A stretch of 64,000 nucleotides of DNA from Holacanthus passer (Eukaryota; Chordata; Actinopteri; Pomacanthidae), in NCBI GenBank assembly GCA_025331565.1, contig JAFREQ010000049.1, forward strand, positions 833,501 to 897,500, given 5' to 3'. This document shows positions 47,081-59,536 of the stretch, in pieces. A program made the translations under genes and the position numbers. Under the pieces are notes generated by a model. That model had not been told where the DNA came from, made no database searches, and saw only the letters and a program-made list of their open reading frames with translations. Positions within the stretch are counted from its first letter, which is position 1; each line of letters starts with the position of its first letter.

Positions 47081-50000
47081 TATCCCTGATCATTTCGTTG
47101 TTAGTGTTTCAGCTGCACTATTAACAAGAAGCACCCTCCACACGTGGTTCATGACTTTTTAAAACATGAGCAGGGGAGCAGATTAAAGTAGTTAATGAGT
47201 AATCACTAAAACAATGCGGAGAATTACATAGAATTAAAATAGTGAAATAAGAAATAACCTACCATAGGGTAATGTTTAATTTCTTATATTTTCAATAGAC
47301 CAATGTAATAACTTCAGTGGTCTTTCTTTTAGCACCCCCTGCAGTACAAACTGATGGTGTACATGTTAATTTTCACATGTAAAGAGGTGTTAGCATTAAC
47401 AAAATCATTGAGTGAAACATGGCTAAAAGAACATTGTCTCGTTAGCTAACATATTTGAATATGTTAAGAATTATTTTGGCCATGTCATTGTATCCAAATG
47501 TGGAATTTTTGCTTGGTTTGAAGTGAATCTACAGGAAATGTAATGTATAGTGTAGCCTGTAATGAGTATGCCATTCAGTTTGACTTGAAGGCTGAATTGT
47601 TTTAGTAACTTGACTGCTAATCCACCAGCCACACATGTTCAGCCTTTCAAATAACAGCTCTGTTAGATAGGTGTCAGTTGGTTGTGTCATGGCCCACTCT
47701 CACACCAGTTAAGGAAACCTGCTTCTCATTCCAGTGTGCTGCAGAGATCAGACTGTAGTGTTTTCACTCAGCCATATTTGGTCATGACAACATGTGCTGC
47801 CACTCCTCCAGCACAAGAAATTATTTGTTTTAGACTTGAGCCAATTCCCAAGCCTGTGTCAGATGCCTGGGGAGTTCAGTCAGACCAGTGAGAACTCTCC
47901 AGGGATAAAAGCAGCTTGTTTCAGGCAGTTCTCATTTGATGATAATATAAAGAAGTAAGGTTATTTGGAGTAATTGGGTACATTTTAGAAGAAGTCAGTG
48001 GTTTTGATGTTTGAGCTAATTATTTTACTTACAGTGGTGGATTTAGGGAGGCCTGGAAATTTTCAAGCTTAAGTTTGAGGTGAGACTTGCTGAAGTTGTG
48101 AGACGACCCCCTGGAGGTGTGCATCCAATATAATGTCTGTTTTGTGATATAACATCTGTTATACACCTTCAAGGATGAGCATTTGCTGCATTTAGTTTTT
48201 TTGCTTTGTATGCTGTACTGACTGTGGATTCCCTGTCCAATCTGGGATCTGTTTTAACCGCACTATATGAGACTTCCAGTTTAAATTTAGATTGAGAGCA
48301 TCATTTGGTCCTAGCTTGTAGTTAGCCTCTTGTTTGTAACAGCAAGACAGCCAGAAAAGCCCTCAGCATACGCATATATGTACAAATAATCACACAGTAC
48401 ACGATTAAAAAAATTTCTTGCTGTAGAAAAAACAGAACTAATACACAAGTAATTTTACTTTACTGTTTTGAATACCTTATTAGTCTTTGCACTCCTCACA
48501 ATAACCTTTACGTGCAACAGTGAGTGTTTGATGGACATTTTTGCCCTGGGTTTTGCCTCTCAATACAAACAGATGGCTGTAATTCTCTGTAGCATGTTCA
48601 GGCCCTCTGCATCCTGAGAGGAAGCTCTACAAACATTACTAACACCAGGGTTGAAGAAAGTAATGGCCATATTGTCCTGAAAAAATACTGAAATTAATCA
48701 CCAGTCAAAGATAGACAAAACTATTTTATTAAAGATGAAAAAAATATAACATTATCTCTAATACATTATCACTAGAAAGTATCTCAAACTCATCAAGCTA
48801 AATATGAATTCTGTGAGAATGTGTGAGTAGTTAGTGTGTTAATAATAAAGGAATTTTCTCTTTCCACAATAATGGTAGTTTGCCCAAAGATTAGTAATTT
48901 CATCTCAGTTTTAATCGCTATGTTTAAATGTATGTAAATCGATAAAGGAAATGGCACTTATACTGTATATTCCAAACAGCCTTGGTTTTTAATTGACTTC
49001 CTTGGAGTTGGAAACCATCTCAAATTGTAGATGAGATGTTATCGTCCCTCTGCCACAGTATTTCTCTGTCCTCACATTCCTGTGTTCCACTGGGACTGGC
49101 TGCATTTAGTTCTTGTGCTGGCTGCCAGTGATGTAAGACTGAATAAAGCCTTGCTTCTTTCTTCTCTCCTTCTTTCTGTCTCTATGTTCTGATGCTGGTA
49201 TTCCAGAGGAATGCAGAGTTGAATTCCTCTGCAGGGCTGGAGGCAGCACAGCAGCTATTTATCAGTACCTCATTTAAATGATGGCAAAAGAAAAAGTAGC
49301 AATACCAAAATGTAAAAGGTCTCTAAAGGTAAAGATACAATATTTGAATGTTCAAGTGATGAATACAGGCTTTTTTTCTCCAGCAAACTGGTTAGTGTGA
49401 TAATGTGGGGATGTATAACCACACACAAACAACACAGAGCTACTCAAACCAGTCCCGCTGGTCAGTACAAACTTTGAAACTCTGTGTTCAGCTAGTAATT
49501 ATTAAACTAACTTCAGTTCAGTCGTATGATTCCTCACACGTATGGACATGATATAAACATTAAATTTCCTCCATACAAAGAAGAATCAATCTGCTGTTGA
49601 GCAGTTTTGGTTGAGTTAGCAAAAGATGATGTCATATGATGATGTTTGGTATCAGAGGTTGAATAGTCTGGAAGAAGAGACAAGCTCTCCCATTGAGGAA
49701 ACTTTCATGTCTGCAAAAAGGACAGCTCAACAGTCCCAACAATGCAAGGAGCTGGTGTAGATAAACATGGTAACAAGGCAACAGTGGTGCATTGATTCTT
49801 CGGCTTCTTAAAAGCCGCGGAGAAACAGCAGTTGGAGTCTTCAGTTGACATTTCTGACAGAAACTGCATTTGTGACAGAAGTGAAAAAGTAAGTAAATAT
49901 GTGGCCTTTGCTATGTGATGTAGATCATAAAAGTGTAATGATTTTTTTCTAACATTGGTGGGTGTGCAGACGAGGTGAGTCTCCATCATAATGCACTGCA

Positions 50001-51194
50001 GCAAACACTGGAATTTTACCCCAGTCCTTTTTTACGACAGTCATTTTTGCACAGGTGTTACCAATACTATTAGTGGTGGCTCTGTTCTGTTCTGAGTGTC
50101 TACAACTGTCCCGGTAAGCCTTGACAGTACACAACTGTTCAAAGATCCGGCTGGTTCTGTTGGCTGCATCCAGTGATTTTTTTTTTAAAATTCTTTTTTG
50201 TTTTGACGTTTGTTGATTATTCTGATGATTAATCTAGTCATTGGATAAGAATAAAGCATTTCACAACATTTTTTGTGGATGTCCAGTCAGTGTTGATGGT
50301 AAATGTAGTGAATTGAAGCCATAGATTCCTCTATGTATGCTATATTCACTCAGAAAACTGAGTTCTCCTGCTCTCCTGCAGCACTTAGCTGCAGCAGACA
50401 GCTTAGTGTCACTACAATCAGGACAACTGAGTGACACATCATGTTATTTCTCACAACAGTCATTCAACTTAAGTTTTCTTCCTCTAAAGTTTAAAATTAA
50501 AATATTATGTCTTTGACCTAGTGCAACTTGGGAAAATATCAAAATGTTTTCAAAATGAAAAGTTCAAATGCCATGTAGGAATGCTTTCTGCAAATGTTTC
50601 ACTTTAAGAATTGCAGGGTTTCTGTCTGCTGAAAAGCAAGAGAGCTTTTAATTTGAAACAGATACAGGAAGTGTTGAGTTTGTATCAGCGTAATGTACAT
50701 GAGTGGATCAAAATGAGTAGAGATCTGTGGCATAATTGTAAAGTACGGTTTGTTTGTATTGCCCTCATGCAATTTCCTGCCTGTATCTGTGCCATGTGAA
50801 ATGACCCACATTTCCCATCATGCATGCCTGGTGCAGGATTGAGTAGTTTATGTTTGCTGTTTCATGTTCCAAAATGCAAATTGATATTTCCATCACATTT
50901 CCATCAAAAATAAAGTTATTCCACTGGGTCTAGCTATCCTTAGATAGTACCAGAGTAGATGAAGACTTTTGTGTACGCTCTTGCAGACAACAACAGAGCA
51001 GTTGGCATGCTTGGTCCCTGTCAGTTCCTACTGGTCTTATCCTCTTAGATGGCTCCAGCCGCAGCCTCACAGTGGAAGATTTCTGAATTTGAAGACAATA
51101 TGGGTTAAAACACTGGCAACAGCACATCTACCAAAAGAAAAAAACACAACATGACATGCAAAGATTCAAAGTGGGGATATTGTGGTCATTCATG
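47081..51194. other. Nothing recognised
   Basis: No supported gene, RNA or classified repeat. Frames are short. Confidence 0.35.
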
Positions 51195-51526
51195 TTTTAG
51201 ACCAGTGTTTTTCAACCACTGTGCTGCGGCACACTAGTGTGCTGTGAGAGATCATCAGGTGTGCCGTGGGAAATTATCCAATTTCACCTAATTGGTCTAA
51301 AAAACATCTTTTATCATAAGTAATATCATATTAGATCATAAAAGACCCTTTTCTTTGTGTTTATTTGATTCCTATTCAAGACACTTTGACAAGAATGACT
51401 TTATATTGTTAATATAGGCTACAGAGTTTCATTTTTTAACATTTTTGGTTGGTGGTGTGCCTTGGGATTTTTTCAATGAAAAAATGTACCTTGGCTCAAA
51501 AAAGGTCGAAAAACACTGTTTTAGAC
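51195..51526 (+). mobile_element. hAT-type MITE with perfect 8-bp TSD
   Basis: The 316-bp element spans 51203-51518. Its ends CAGTGTTTTTCAACC and (reverse complement) CAGTGTTTTTCGACC match 14/15. The direct repeat TTTTAGAC flanks it exactly (51195-51202 and 51519-51526). Size, 8-bp duplication and the CAGxG...CAACC end identify a non-autonomous hAT (Charlie-like) element. No transposase is encoded. Confidence 0.93.
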
Positions 51527-51656
51527 CACAAAGACACAGAGATCAACCCCATTAGGTTTTTCTGGCAGTGTCACAGCAAGATAAACACAGCTGCATCTCA
51601 TAACAGTGACAGATGGCTCAGTTTGATTTAGTTGTGGCAGGTAGTGAGCACTTTAA

Positions 51657-51850
51657 TGAGGACTAATGCAGTCTGCATGTCGAAGTGTCCTTGTGCATGA
51701 TACTGCACCCCAAATTGCTCCCGATGGCTGTGGTGTGTGAATGCGTGCACAGCCACCATGTATGTGTAAATGGGTGAATTCTGGCTTGCTTTGTGAGTGC
51801 TTTGAGTGGTCTAAGGCTAGAAAAGCACTAAATAAATGCAGTCCATATAC
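51657..51850 (+). repeat. SINE, tail type A (head truncated)
   Basis: It begins in the 'tgtcgaagtgtccttg' core and runs to 'gagtgctttgagtggtctaa...aaaagcactaaataaatgca' and GTCCATATACC. The tRNA-like head is missing. Confidence 0.75.
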
Positions 51851-51879
51851 CATTGTCCCACATTCATCAAATTTATTTT

Positions 51880-52360
51880 TAAGCCTCCTAAGGCTTTATG
51901 TTTAAGAGTTGTCTGTCTGTCCATATGTATGTATGTCTGTACATCCCATTCTCAAGAACACAGTATCTCAGGAATGCCTTGAAGGAATGTTAACTTGGAC
52001 TCAAGGGTGAATGACATGATTTTGGTGGTCAAAGGTCAGGGTCACTGTAAAATCATGTCCTTCCAATTCTTTTGAGCATGGTTTCTCAGGAACACCTGCA
52101 GGAAATTTAATCATATCTGGCACAAATGTTCACTTGGATTCAAGGATGAATGGATCACAATTTGGTGGTCAAAGGTCAGGGTCACTGTGACCTCAGTTGG
52201 CCCTAACTCAAGAATACACTAGTTATGACAAAATTTTACGCAAATCTCTAATAGGATAAAATGACAAAGTGATGACATTTCATATCCAAAAGGTCAAATT
52301 CACTGTGACATCATAATGTCCTGCAAAAGCATTTTTCTGGCCAGTGTTTAATGCCATAAC
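51880..52360 (+). repeat. Dispersed repeat with ~140-bp tandem units and an ERE palindrome
   Basis: A 28-bp string beginning TTTGGTGGTCAAAGGTCAGG is identical at 52021 and 52161, a 140-bp period, with a diverged third unit near 52290. In the second unit the string continues to give GGTCACTGTGACC (52180-52192), a perfect estrogen-response-element core, next to AGGTCA (52173). Confidence 0.75.
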
Positions 52361-52511
52361 TGAGGAGCAGAAGGGGAGATTAGTGACACTTATCTTGGTG
52401 CAAACCTTGAAACTGTGGTGATTGTATAGATCTTCTGTGCTGCCAGGTTGAAGATGTCTGTGAAGCATCCACGTTTTTGTAGTTTTTGTAGAATTTGTAA
52501 CTCCTTCGTGT

Positions 52512-52580
52512 TCTATCAGAATTAGCTTTATTGACCAAGCATGTGAACAAATACAAGGAATTTGACTCTGGTTTTTTTTC
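52512..52580 (-). repeat. LINE 3' tail, same as at 4.57 kb
   Basis: 'atcagaattagctttattga' and 'caaatacaaggaatttgact' match the left arm at 4568-4628. Confidence 0.6.
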
Positions 52581-55500
52581 TCTCAGTAAACTTACACATA
52601 CGGCACAACAGAACTTGGACATACTTCAGTAATCCAACACAAGCTTATTGGTGTTGCTGATATTAACCTTTAGTTAATTGTCATTGAACTGTGTAAAAAG
52701 CTCTCTATCAGTCCTCTGTATTCCTCCGTAAAGTGAAGACAGAATGTTTATTGCTGGATTGCTGCAATTATTCACTGGAATCATGCGTGCCAATATAGTA
52801 ATAACTTTGCATTTTGCATTTTAAATTCCATCACAGTCTTCACTTCATATATTATATGAGTCTGGACAGACATGGATGAAAACTGCAACTTGATTGGTCG
52901 AACGCATATAATCATGAGGCTTTAATTCTAGCTACGAACTGCAGCTGTGTCTGCTCTTGGTGCAGCTGTGACACATCTGTGACAAATACTTCCTTTGGCA
53001 GCAGAGGGATGCCAATGTGGAAGATGGCTGATCAACTGTTTTTTTCAAATAGAAGTATTCTTACAGCTACTGTATTTATTAAACAGTATGTACAGTTATC
53101 AGGGCCTGCGGCAGCAACATTTCTCATGACTTTTACCTTGGCAAATCAATGACTACTTTCATTTTCTGTGGTGACTTGTGACAGCAGTTCACAAATTGGA
53201 AAATCACTCACAACACCTAAAAATATTTTAGCAAATATGATGCTTTAGAAAGGCAGAGAACTGCTGTGGTGCAGATTTATTTACTTGCGTTGGTCATGGT
53301 GCAGTGTGTGCATGAACTGTATGTCAGTATTGTTCTGCTTAGATTATGCTGCAGCCGCACAGGCAGCAGGCCTGGTTAAGGCCGCAATCACACAGGATGT
53401 TTGAGTGTGGCTGGGAACAGAGACAGTATGGCTCATTTGTTGCAAAGAGCTGTATGTTTTCTGCAGCACTGTGAACTCGTGGTCAACTGTTCTTTACTGC
53501 AACTTGTTACTGTCTGCTGCACTGTTTTACTGTCAAAACATCTATAGTTTTAGTGAAAGAAGAAGACTGGTCCTCTTTACCTTTTTCTCTCTGTCAACAC
53601 ATCTCCTGAAAATACAAAACCAAAAGTTATTATCCAACAGTTGTGGTCTGTGTAGCCACATTTTTTTTCTTTGAGAGAAATGGCTAATGTAGGATTTTCA
53701 CATTATGCTATTGTGGTATTAATGCTAAAATACGACATCCAATTGTGGTAATTCACTACCTACAGTACTGTGGACCAATATGAGATACCTCGGTTTCTGA
53801 TTTCTGTGCAACATGTAGTTAAACTATATTAACAAACTGATTCTGATTGCAGTGGATAAAGTTCATGCCATATGTGATAAATACTGTTTGAAAGTGCTAA
53901 ACTACTAATGCTAATGGAACCCTGTGCATCTCACATGACTAATTCCTTGCTCATTCCACTGCTGCCATGCTGGACAGTGATACAACTGTAGTCAGCTTGG
54001 ATTCACAGCAACCTAGTTTATTTCATTAGCTTTTGCTATTTAGTTTTTCAAAACCAGTAACAAAATGTAAATAGGAATTTGTGAGACCACTTTTTTTTCT
54101 CTCTGTATTGAGCATTTTTGTCTTTGTTAGGCGTAAGAGTCAGTGGAGAGGTGACAGGAGATCAGGAGAGTGAGAAGGATGACATGCAGCAAAGCTTTGC
54201 GGTCAAACTCGAACCAGGGACATAATGATTACATGGGCAGTGTTATAAATCTCTAAGCTGCCAGTTGGGATGAATCTGTATCAAATAAACATATTGTATA
54301 CTGTATACTGTACTGTATACCTATGTAGCCTCATTTGCCTATTCAAATGTATGTAGCAAACTGAATAACCTAAAATATTTAGTGCAAAGAACCACATATC
54401 CACCATCACCCCGCCTACCTCCACCTGGACCAGACTGAGACTGAACTCTGTTTGGGTTGTTCCATTTTCATGCATATAGTTTTACATAGAGTTTTTAATC
54501 TAGACAAAAACATATTGAATGAGTAACCCATCTAAAAGTTTCCTGCCGATATGAATGTGAGAATGAATTTTGGTCTTTCTGTGGCAGCACTGTGATAGAC
54601 TGGTATCTGTCCAGGGTGTGCTCACAGGGTCACACCCTGCACTGGATAAGTGGTGGTGATACAGAAATATCTCGTTGTAATGTGAAAAGGATCGTGTAAC
54701 AAGACGAAGTTTGTCATTACAACAAGAAACTGAGTAAATTTGTTGTTGTTATGTGGCAGCAACACAGTACTCTGTCACTACTCCCATTGTTTATGAGGTA
54801 AAGGAAGCATGACTCTGTCACAGTACACAACCGTGAGTGGACAACTCCAACAGTTAGTTGAATGTCTTCTCTCTGGCGGATTGCTTCACGTCAGTTTCAG
54901 TCAACTTTTATTCATATCACATCAGTTTAAGCTGATCAACTTTATAGTTTTTAATCAGGACCTTCAGTGTTTTGAAGAAGTATCTTGTGATGTATAAGGT
55001 ATGTTACATTAAGTAGGCTTTAGGCTTTAGTAGGATATTTAATCAACAATTAAATGAATACAGTATATGTATGAGATAAAAAACATACACTCAGTACATT
55101 TTAAATACTTTTGAATGTTGTTTAACATACAGCTTAATTTGTCCCTGGTTTATATTTGTTAGTTACCCTACCTATCTTTTTTGGTCAACTGACTAATCCA
55201 TGAATTGACTAAAGGTTCCCATTGTAATTTGCAATTTTGAACTTTTTCTTATTTCAAAATATTACTCTAATAACTCAGTGTTTCTCTGTCACTCAATGGT
55301 ATTTGAAGTTAGTAAATTGTTGTGCTGTATGCTGTTATTATATCTTCTATTTATAGGGCATACCTGATGTTGTACTGAATGGAAAATTAATATTATTTAA
55401 AGTGACTAGTTAAGTGTCCTCCTGGCTTATATTGCAGTTTATTTCATCAGCTCAGTGTGGGCATCCTGTGCTGAGGTTTTGCAGAGCATGCAGGATATGG

Positions 55501-56025
55501 CTGTCATGGGTGACAATGCATTGGTCATACATCATGTCTGTGGAATATTGATAACTGCCACATCAGGAATGCAACATCCACGGTTACAGTAAAGTCCTGG
55601 ACAATTTTGGTGCTACAAGATATTTTGGTTGTGCCTGAAAGAGACACTGGGCTGTTATCAGTCAGCTGTATGTATTTACCCTCCTCCTCAAATTGGCCAT
55701 TGTATTTTTTTTTTAACAATAGCTTGTTTTTAACATAAACTGTGCAAGCTTGTGTCTTTGGCTAATGTTTGCAGTAGTGAGTGGATCTGCAGTAGTATAT
55801 ATGCCATACTGAGTATACAGCTCTAGAGAAAGTAAAATTTGCTGTTCTGTCATAATAAGATAAGTTATTGTAATATTCCTTGTGGACAGTTCCACCAACA
55901 GTTTAACTCTGGTCAGGCCTGAAGGACATGAGATAGAGGCTGAGATGTACAGTATCTGTCTGCTGGAGACAGGAGATAGACAGTTTGGCCCCAGGATGAC
56001 AGTAGGCTGCTGTCACTTAATAGTG
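52581..56025. other. Nothing recognised
   Basis: AT-rich with short frames only. A short alternating 'tatactgtatactgtactgtatac' stretch lies at 54296-54320. Confidence 0.35.
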
Positions 56026-56029
56026 ATGG

Positions 56030-56137
56030 TAAATAAATGGTAATGGCTACATTTGTATAATGCAAAGTGCTTTGCAATGTTTTTTTGCCACTCATTCAGC
56101 CATTGATACACATACTCACACATCAGTAGCAATGAGG

Positions 56138-56193
<56 letters not shown>

Positions 56194-56202
56194 GTGCGTG
56201 TA
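56030..56202. repeat. SINE tail fragment and (GT)n microsatellite
   Basis: 'aatggtaatggctacatttg' and 'aaagtgctttgcaatg' are a degenerate minus-strand type-A SINE tail. A (GT)n tract of about 60 bp runs 56141-56200. Confidence 0.7.
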
Positions 56203-56710
56203 CAATGTCCAAAAAAGTTGGAATACTGTATAAAACGTAAATAAAAACAGAATGCAATGATTTGCAAATCCCTTTTAACCTACATTTGATTGAATACAGT
56301 ACAAAGATCATATATTAAATGTTCAAACTGATAAATTTTTTTGTACATTTATTATCATTCTAAATTTGATTTTGAAAAAGTTGGAGAGGAGAAACAAAAG
56401 ACTGGGAAACATTCCACAGGTAAACTATTGAAATTTGGTATAAAAAGAGCACTCTGGAAAGGATCAGTTGTTTACAGGCAAGGATGGGCGAGGTTCACTA
56501 CTTTGTGAAAAAATGCTTGGGTAAATAGGCCAATGGTTTAAGAACAACATTTCTCAATGAGCAGTTGCAAGCAGTAGGTATTCACCATCTGCAATTCATA
56601 ATATCATCAAAAGATTCAGAGAATCCGGAGAAGTCTGTACACATAATGGACAAGGCCGCCAAAACCAACATTGAATGTCTGTGACCTTTGATCCCTTAGG
56701 CGACACTAGT
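56203..56710 (+). mobile_element. Tc1/mariner family 2, 5' half
   Basis: It starts 'atgtccaaaaaagttggaat' and continues 'aacagaatgcaatgatttgc', then 'gttcactactttgtgaaaaa' and 'cataatatcatcaaaagatt', matching the 5' UTR and N-terminal DNA-binding part of a widespread fish mariner-like family. It breaks off near 56710 and the catalytic part is absent. Confidence 0.75.
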
Positions 56711-57640
56711 TATGTAGTTATATAGTTATTCTAAGCAAAGATGGACTTTCTCAGCATCAAATAATGGCTAGACTAAAGGTTTCTAAGGGGGTAGTGCATG
56801 AAACTCTAACATGCTTTGCAGAAACTGGATCAGTTTTATTCAAAGTATAATCAGGCAGACCAAAAGGGACCACACAATCAGAAGATCGATACATCAAGCT
56901 TAGCTCCCTGAGAGATAGAAAGGCAACTTCATCACAGATACAGAATGCTAAACAAAGAACGCAAGACTCTAGTCAGCAAACGTACTGTCAAAAGAAGGAT
57001 GTTTTTAAGTGGTCTTGGAGGACAAGTTGCAGCCCTTCTTAGAAGGTGAAACAAGGCCAAAGTTTGGGGTGGGCCAGGAAATACAATCATTACACAGTGG
57101 ATGACTGGAAGAAAGTCCTGTTTACTGATGAATCCAAGTTTGAGAATTATGGCAGTAACAGAAGGCTGTATGTAAGGAGACTAATAGGAGTGAGAATGAT
57201 ACTGCAGTGTATCAAACTGACAGTGAAAATGGTAATGGCGATATTCAGGTCTGGGGATGTTCTACCTACCCTGGAGTTGGACACCTGCACTGAATTGATT
57301 ACACTGAGACTAAAGAGAAGAACCACTCCATTCATCAGAGACATGCTATAGCCTCTGGTTTGCATCTTTGTGGAGAAGGATTCATACTGCAGGAGGGTAT
57401 TGGCCCCATAACACATCTCCATGCTTTGGAAGCACTACTTGAAGACCAAAGAAGACCAAGGAGTCCTGACTGTCAGTGACCTTTTTCCACAGTCACCTGA
57501 CCTCAAACCCACTGATTTATGGGGCATTGAAGACTGAGAAAGCCAAGCATTCTGTGACATCACAAGAAGCCCTTTGGAATGTTAAATCATACTGGGATAA
57601 CATGGGTCATCAGGTTTTGCACATACTTATACACGTACTA
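56711..57640 (+). mobile_element. Tc1-like element of the 1.3-kb family
   Basis: A 101-codon frame (57046-57348) contains 'DDWKKVLFTDESKFENYGSN' followed by RRLYVRR, the first catalytic Asp block. Later, out of frame, come the 'HLCGEGFILQ' region and 'SPDCQ..PFSTVT', the SPDLNPIE-like block. Stops and frameshifts disable it. It matches 1301-1990. Confidence 0.8.
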
Positions 57641-57967
57641 CATATATCAAATACTAAGATAATCTGAAATTCATGTACATTTTTTTAAAGATTTGACTTT
57701 TCACTCAAATGATCAAACAGATAGAAAGAAATGTTTTACATTTGAAACAAATGTAAAATGGTAATTTTTTTCTGGTGGTGTTGTGGAGATTTTTGGACCA
57801 CATTATATATATTATATTTCTAATTTCTTAACTGTCATTTTTTTATGCTGAATAATATAAAATGGTGTTTTTGCAGTGCAGATGCTCATCAAAATTATCA
57901 CCGTGTTCAACAAAATGCATGTCAAAATACAGATAAATGTTTTGTCTTGTCTTTGGCTGTAACTCTG

Positions 57968-58035
57968 TTTGGCTGTAAATTTCCCCACTGTGGGACGAAT
58001 AAAGGTTTATCTTATCTAGGTTTATCTTATCTAAC
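57968..58035 (+). repeat. LINE 3' tail
   Basis: TAAATTTCCCCACTGTGGGA, then CGAATAAAGG and a TTATCTTATCT tail that is itself duplicated ('aggtttatcttatct'). Confidence 0.75.
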
Positions 58036-59460
58036 TCAGCCTCTCTATTGTTTTCTAGTGTTTTCCTGAAAAATTGATTGTGATTGGCTGCTGTGGACTT
58101 CACTTCTCATTTCTCAGCAATTGCAGTAATTACTGTTGTGACTCAGCACTTCCTCTTTCAGTCAGGGTGGAGTGGGAAGCCTCCACAGTTCATTTTCTGA
58201 AGTCTCTAGGCTTTATGTTTTGAAATGGCATTATTTCTAACTTTGACTTGATACTAATCAAAGTAGAAAGAGCGAAAGTTGCCTTGGCTTTTTGATCTTC
58301 AATGTGCTCCTAAATGTCTTTTGATTATAATCTTGTAAACTACTGAAGATACAGGAAATTTTGAACAGGGTGACTCTTGAAGCATCCATGATATACAATG
58401 AATGAGCTTTAGATGAGTCCCCTCTTATTTTCCTTAAGCCAAACAAACTGTCCTTATGTTCATTGCAGACAGGATACACTGCTCCCAGATGAATCATAGT
58501 TGGGAGTATACAGATGGCTGAAATGCCCTTTTATGGCATCGAAGGGCTTTTTCAAACAGGATATGACATCAGAACCCCCCCCCCCTTCACATGCACACAC
58601 ACACACATGCACACACACACACACTCCAAACTAAAATAGCTGTTTGAATGAAGCTATTTTTACATCTTAGACAGTTTCATTTGAGCCACCAAACAAAACA
58701 AAATAACCAACAGAGAAATGCTTGAAGCACTGTTGTGTATCAGCATGTTGTGCTGAATGACAGCAGCCTGAGAGCTGTGCATGTTACAGCCAAATACCAG
58801 CAGTGAGTTCAAACATGTTGCTGCAGAGAAATCCAGAGTCAGCCAGTAAAATATTTGCAAGACCTGACTTCATATTATTTGGACTTGTAACAGAGGTTGG
58901 GAGAATCCTTCTACTTTTTTGTGGAACAGCTCAAGCTTCAGTGCAAATTTGTATACATAAAACAGAAGTTGTGGTGTAGTATTCAAACCCCTTCAACTTC
59001 ATTTGTTATAGATTTGGTTTAAAATGATTAAATGTTAAAGTCCACATATGGCAAATTCAGTTGACAGGACACGATTCACACACTGAATACTGTATGAAGA
59101 CACAACAGCAGCTTGTCATTTCATTTTCACACTTAGCTTTTTTGTACATAACAAACAAGATATAATGTGGTCATTAGTGAGCTTTAGAGGTGCTGGTAGG
59201 TGGATTTTGTTACCTTTAGACAGTACTTCGCATCTCAAGATTTAAGTTGTTCTCCTATAGTGTTTTAATAGGATCAGTGACCACTTTTTGCAGCAATTAT
59301 ATGAGGATATGTCACAATTATATTTGCTTGAAATCTTGAAATTAGTTTCTGTCTGATTATTGTCTTTTGATTTGTCATGAAGATCCAAGAGAATGTGCCA
59401 TATCAATAAAAACTGTTGGCTGTCTAAAAATCTTTGTAACCTGGTCTGTGTCTTTCCTTT
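58036..59460. other. Spacer with C-run and CA microsatellite
   Basis: A 10-C run at 58574-58583 precedes (CA)n tracts to 58624. Otherwise nothing is recognised. Confidence 0.5.
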
Positions 59461-59467
59461 TGTTCAG

Positions 59468-59536
59468 CCAAAGAGAAGAAACGTTCATCATCTGACTGGG
59501 CAGGAGCGCTGCAACTCAAACAGTGGTTTACATCAG
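59468..59536 (+). other. Candidate 69-nt exon
   Basis: The acceptor TTTCCTTTTGTTCAG and the donor ATCAG|GTATTC fit well. Two frames are open through it: 'PKRRNVHHLTGQERCNSNSG' and 'KEKKRSSSDWAGALQLKQWF'. It could be an internal or UTR exon of the gene whose CpG promoter lies at 42.9 kb. Joined directly to the 43.63-kb candidate it would hit a stop, so it is either a UTR exon or not part of that transcript. Confidence 0.25.

Noticed and set aside
56013..56311. Frames with long His-Thr repeats
   Set aside because: They are translations of the (GT)n microsatellite.
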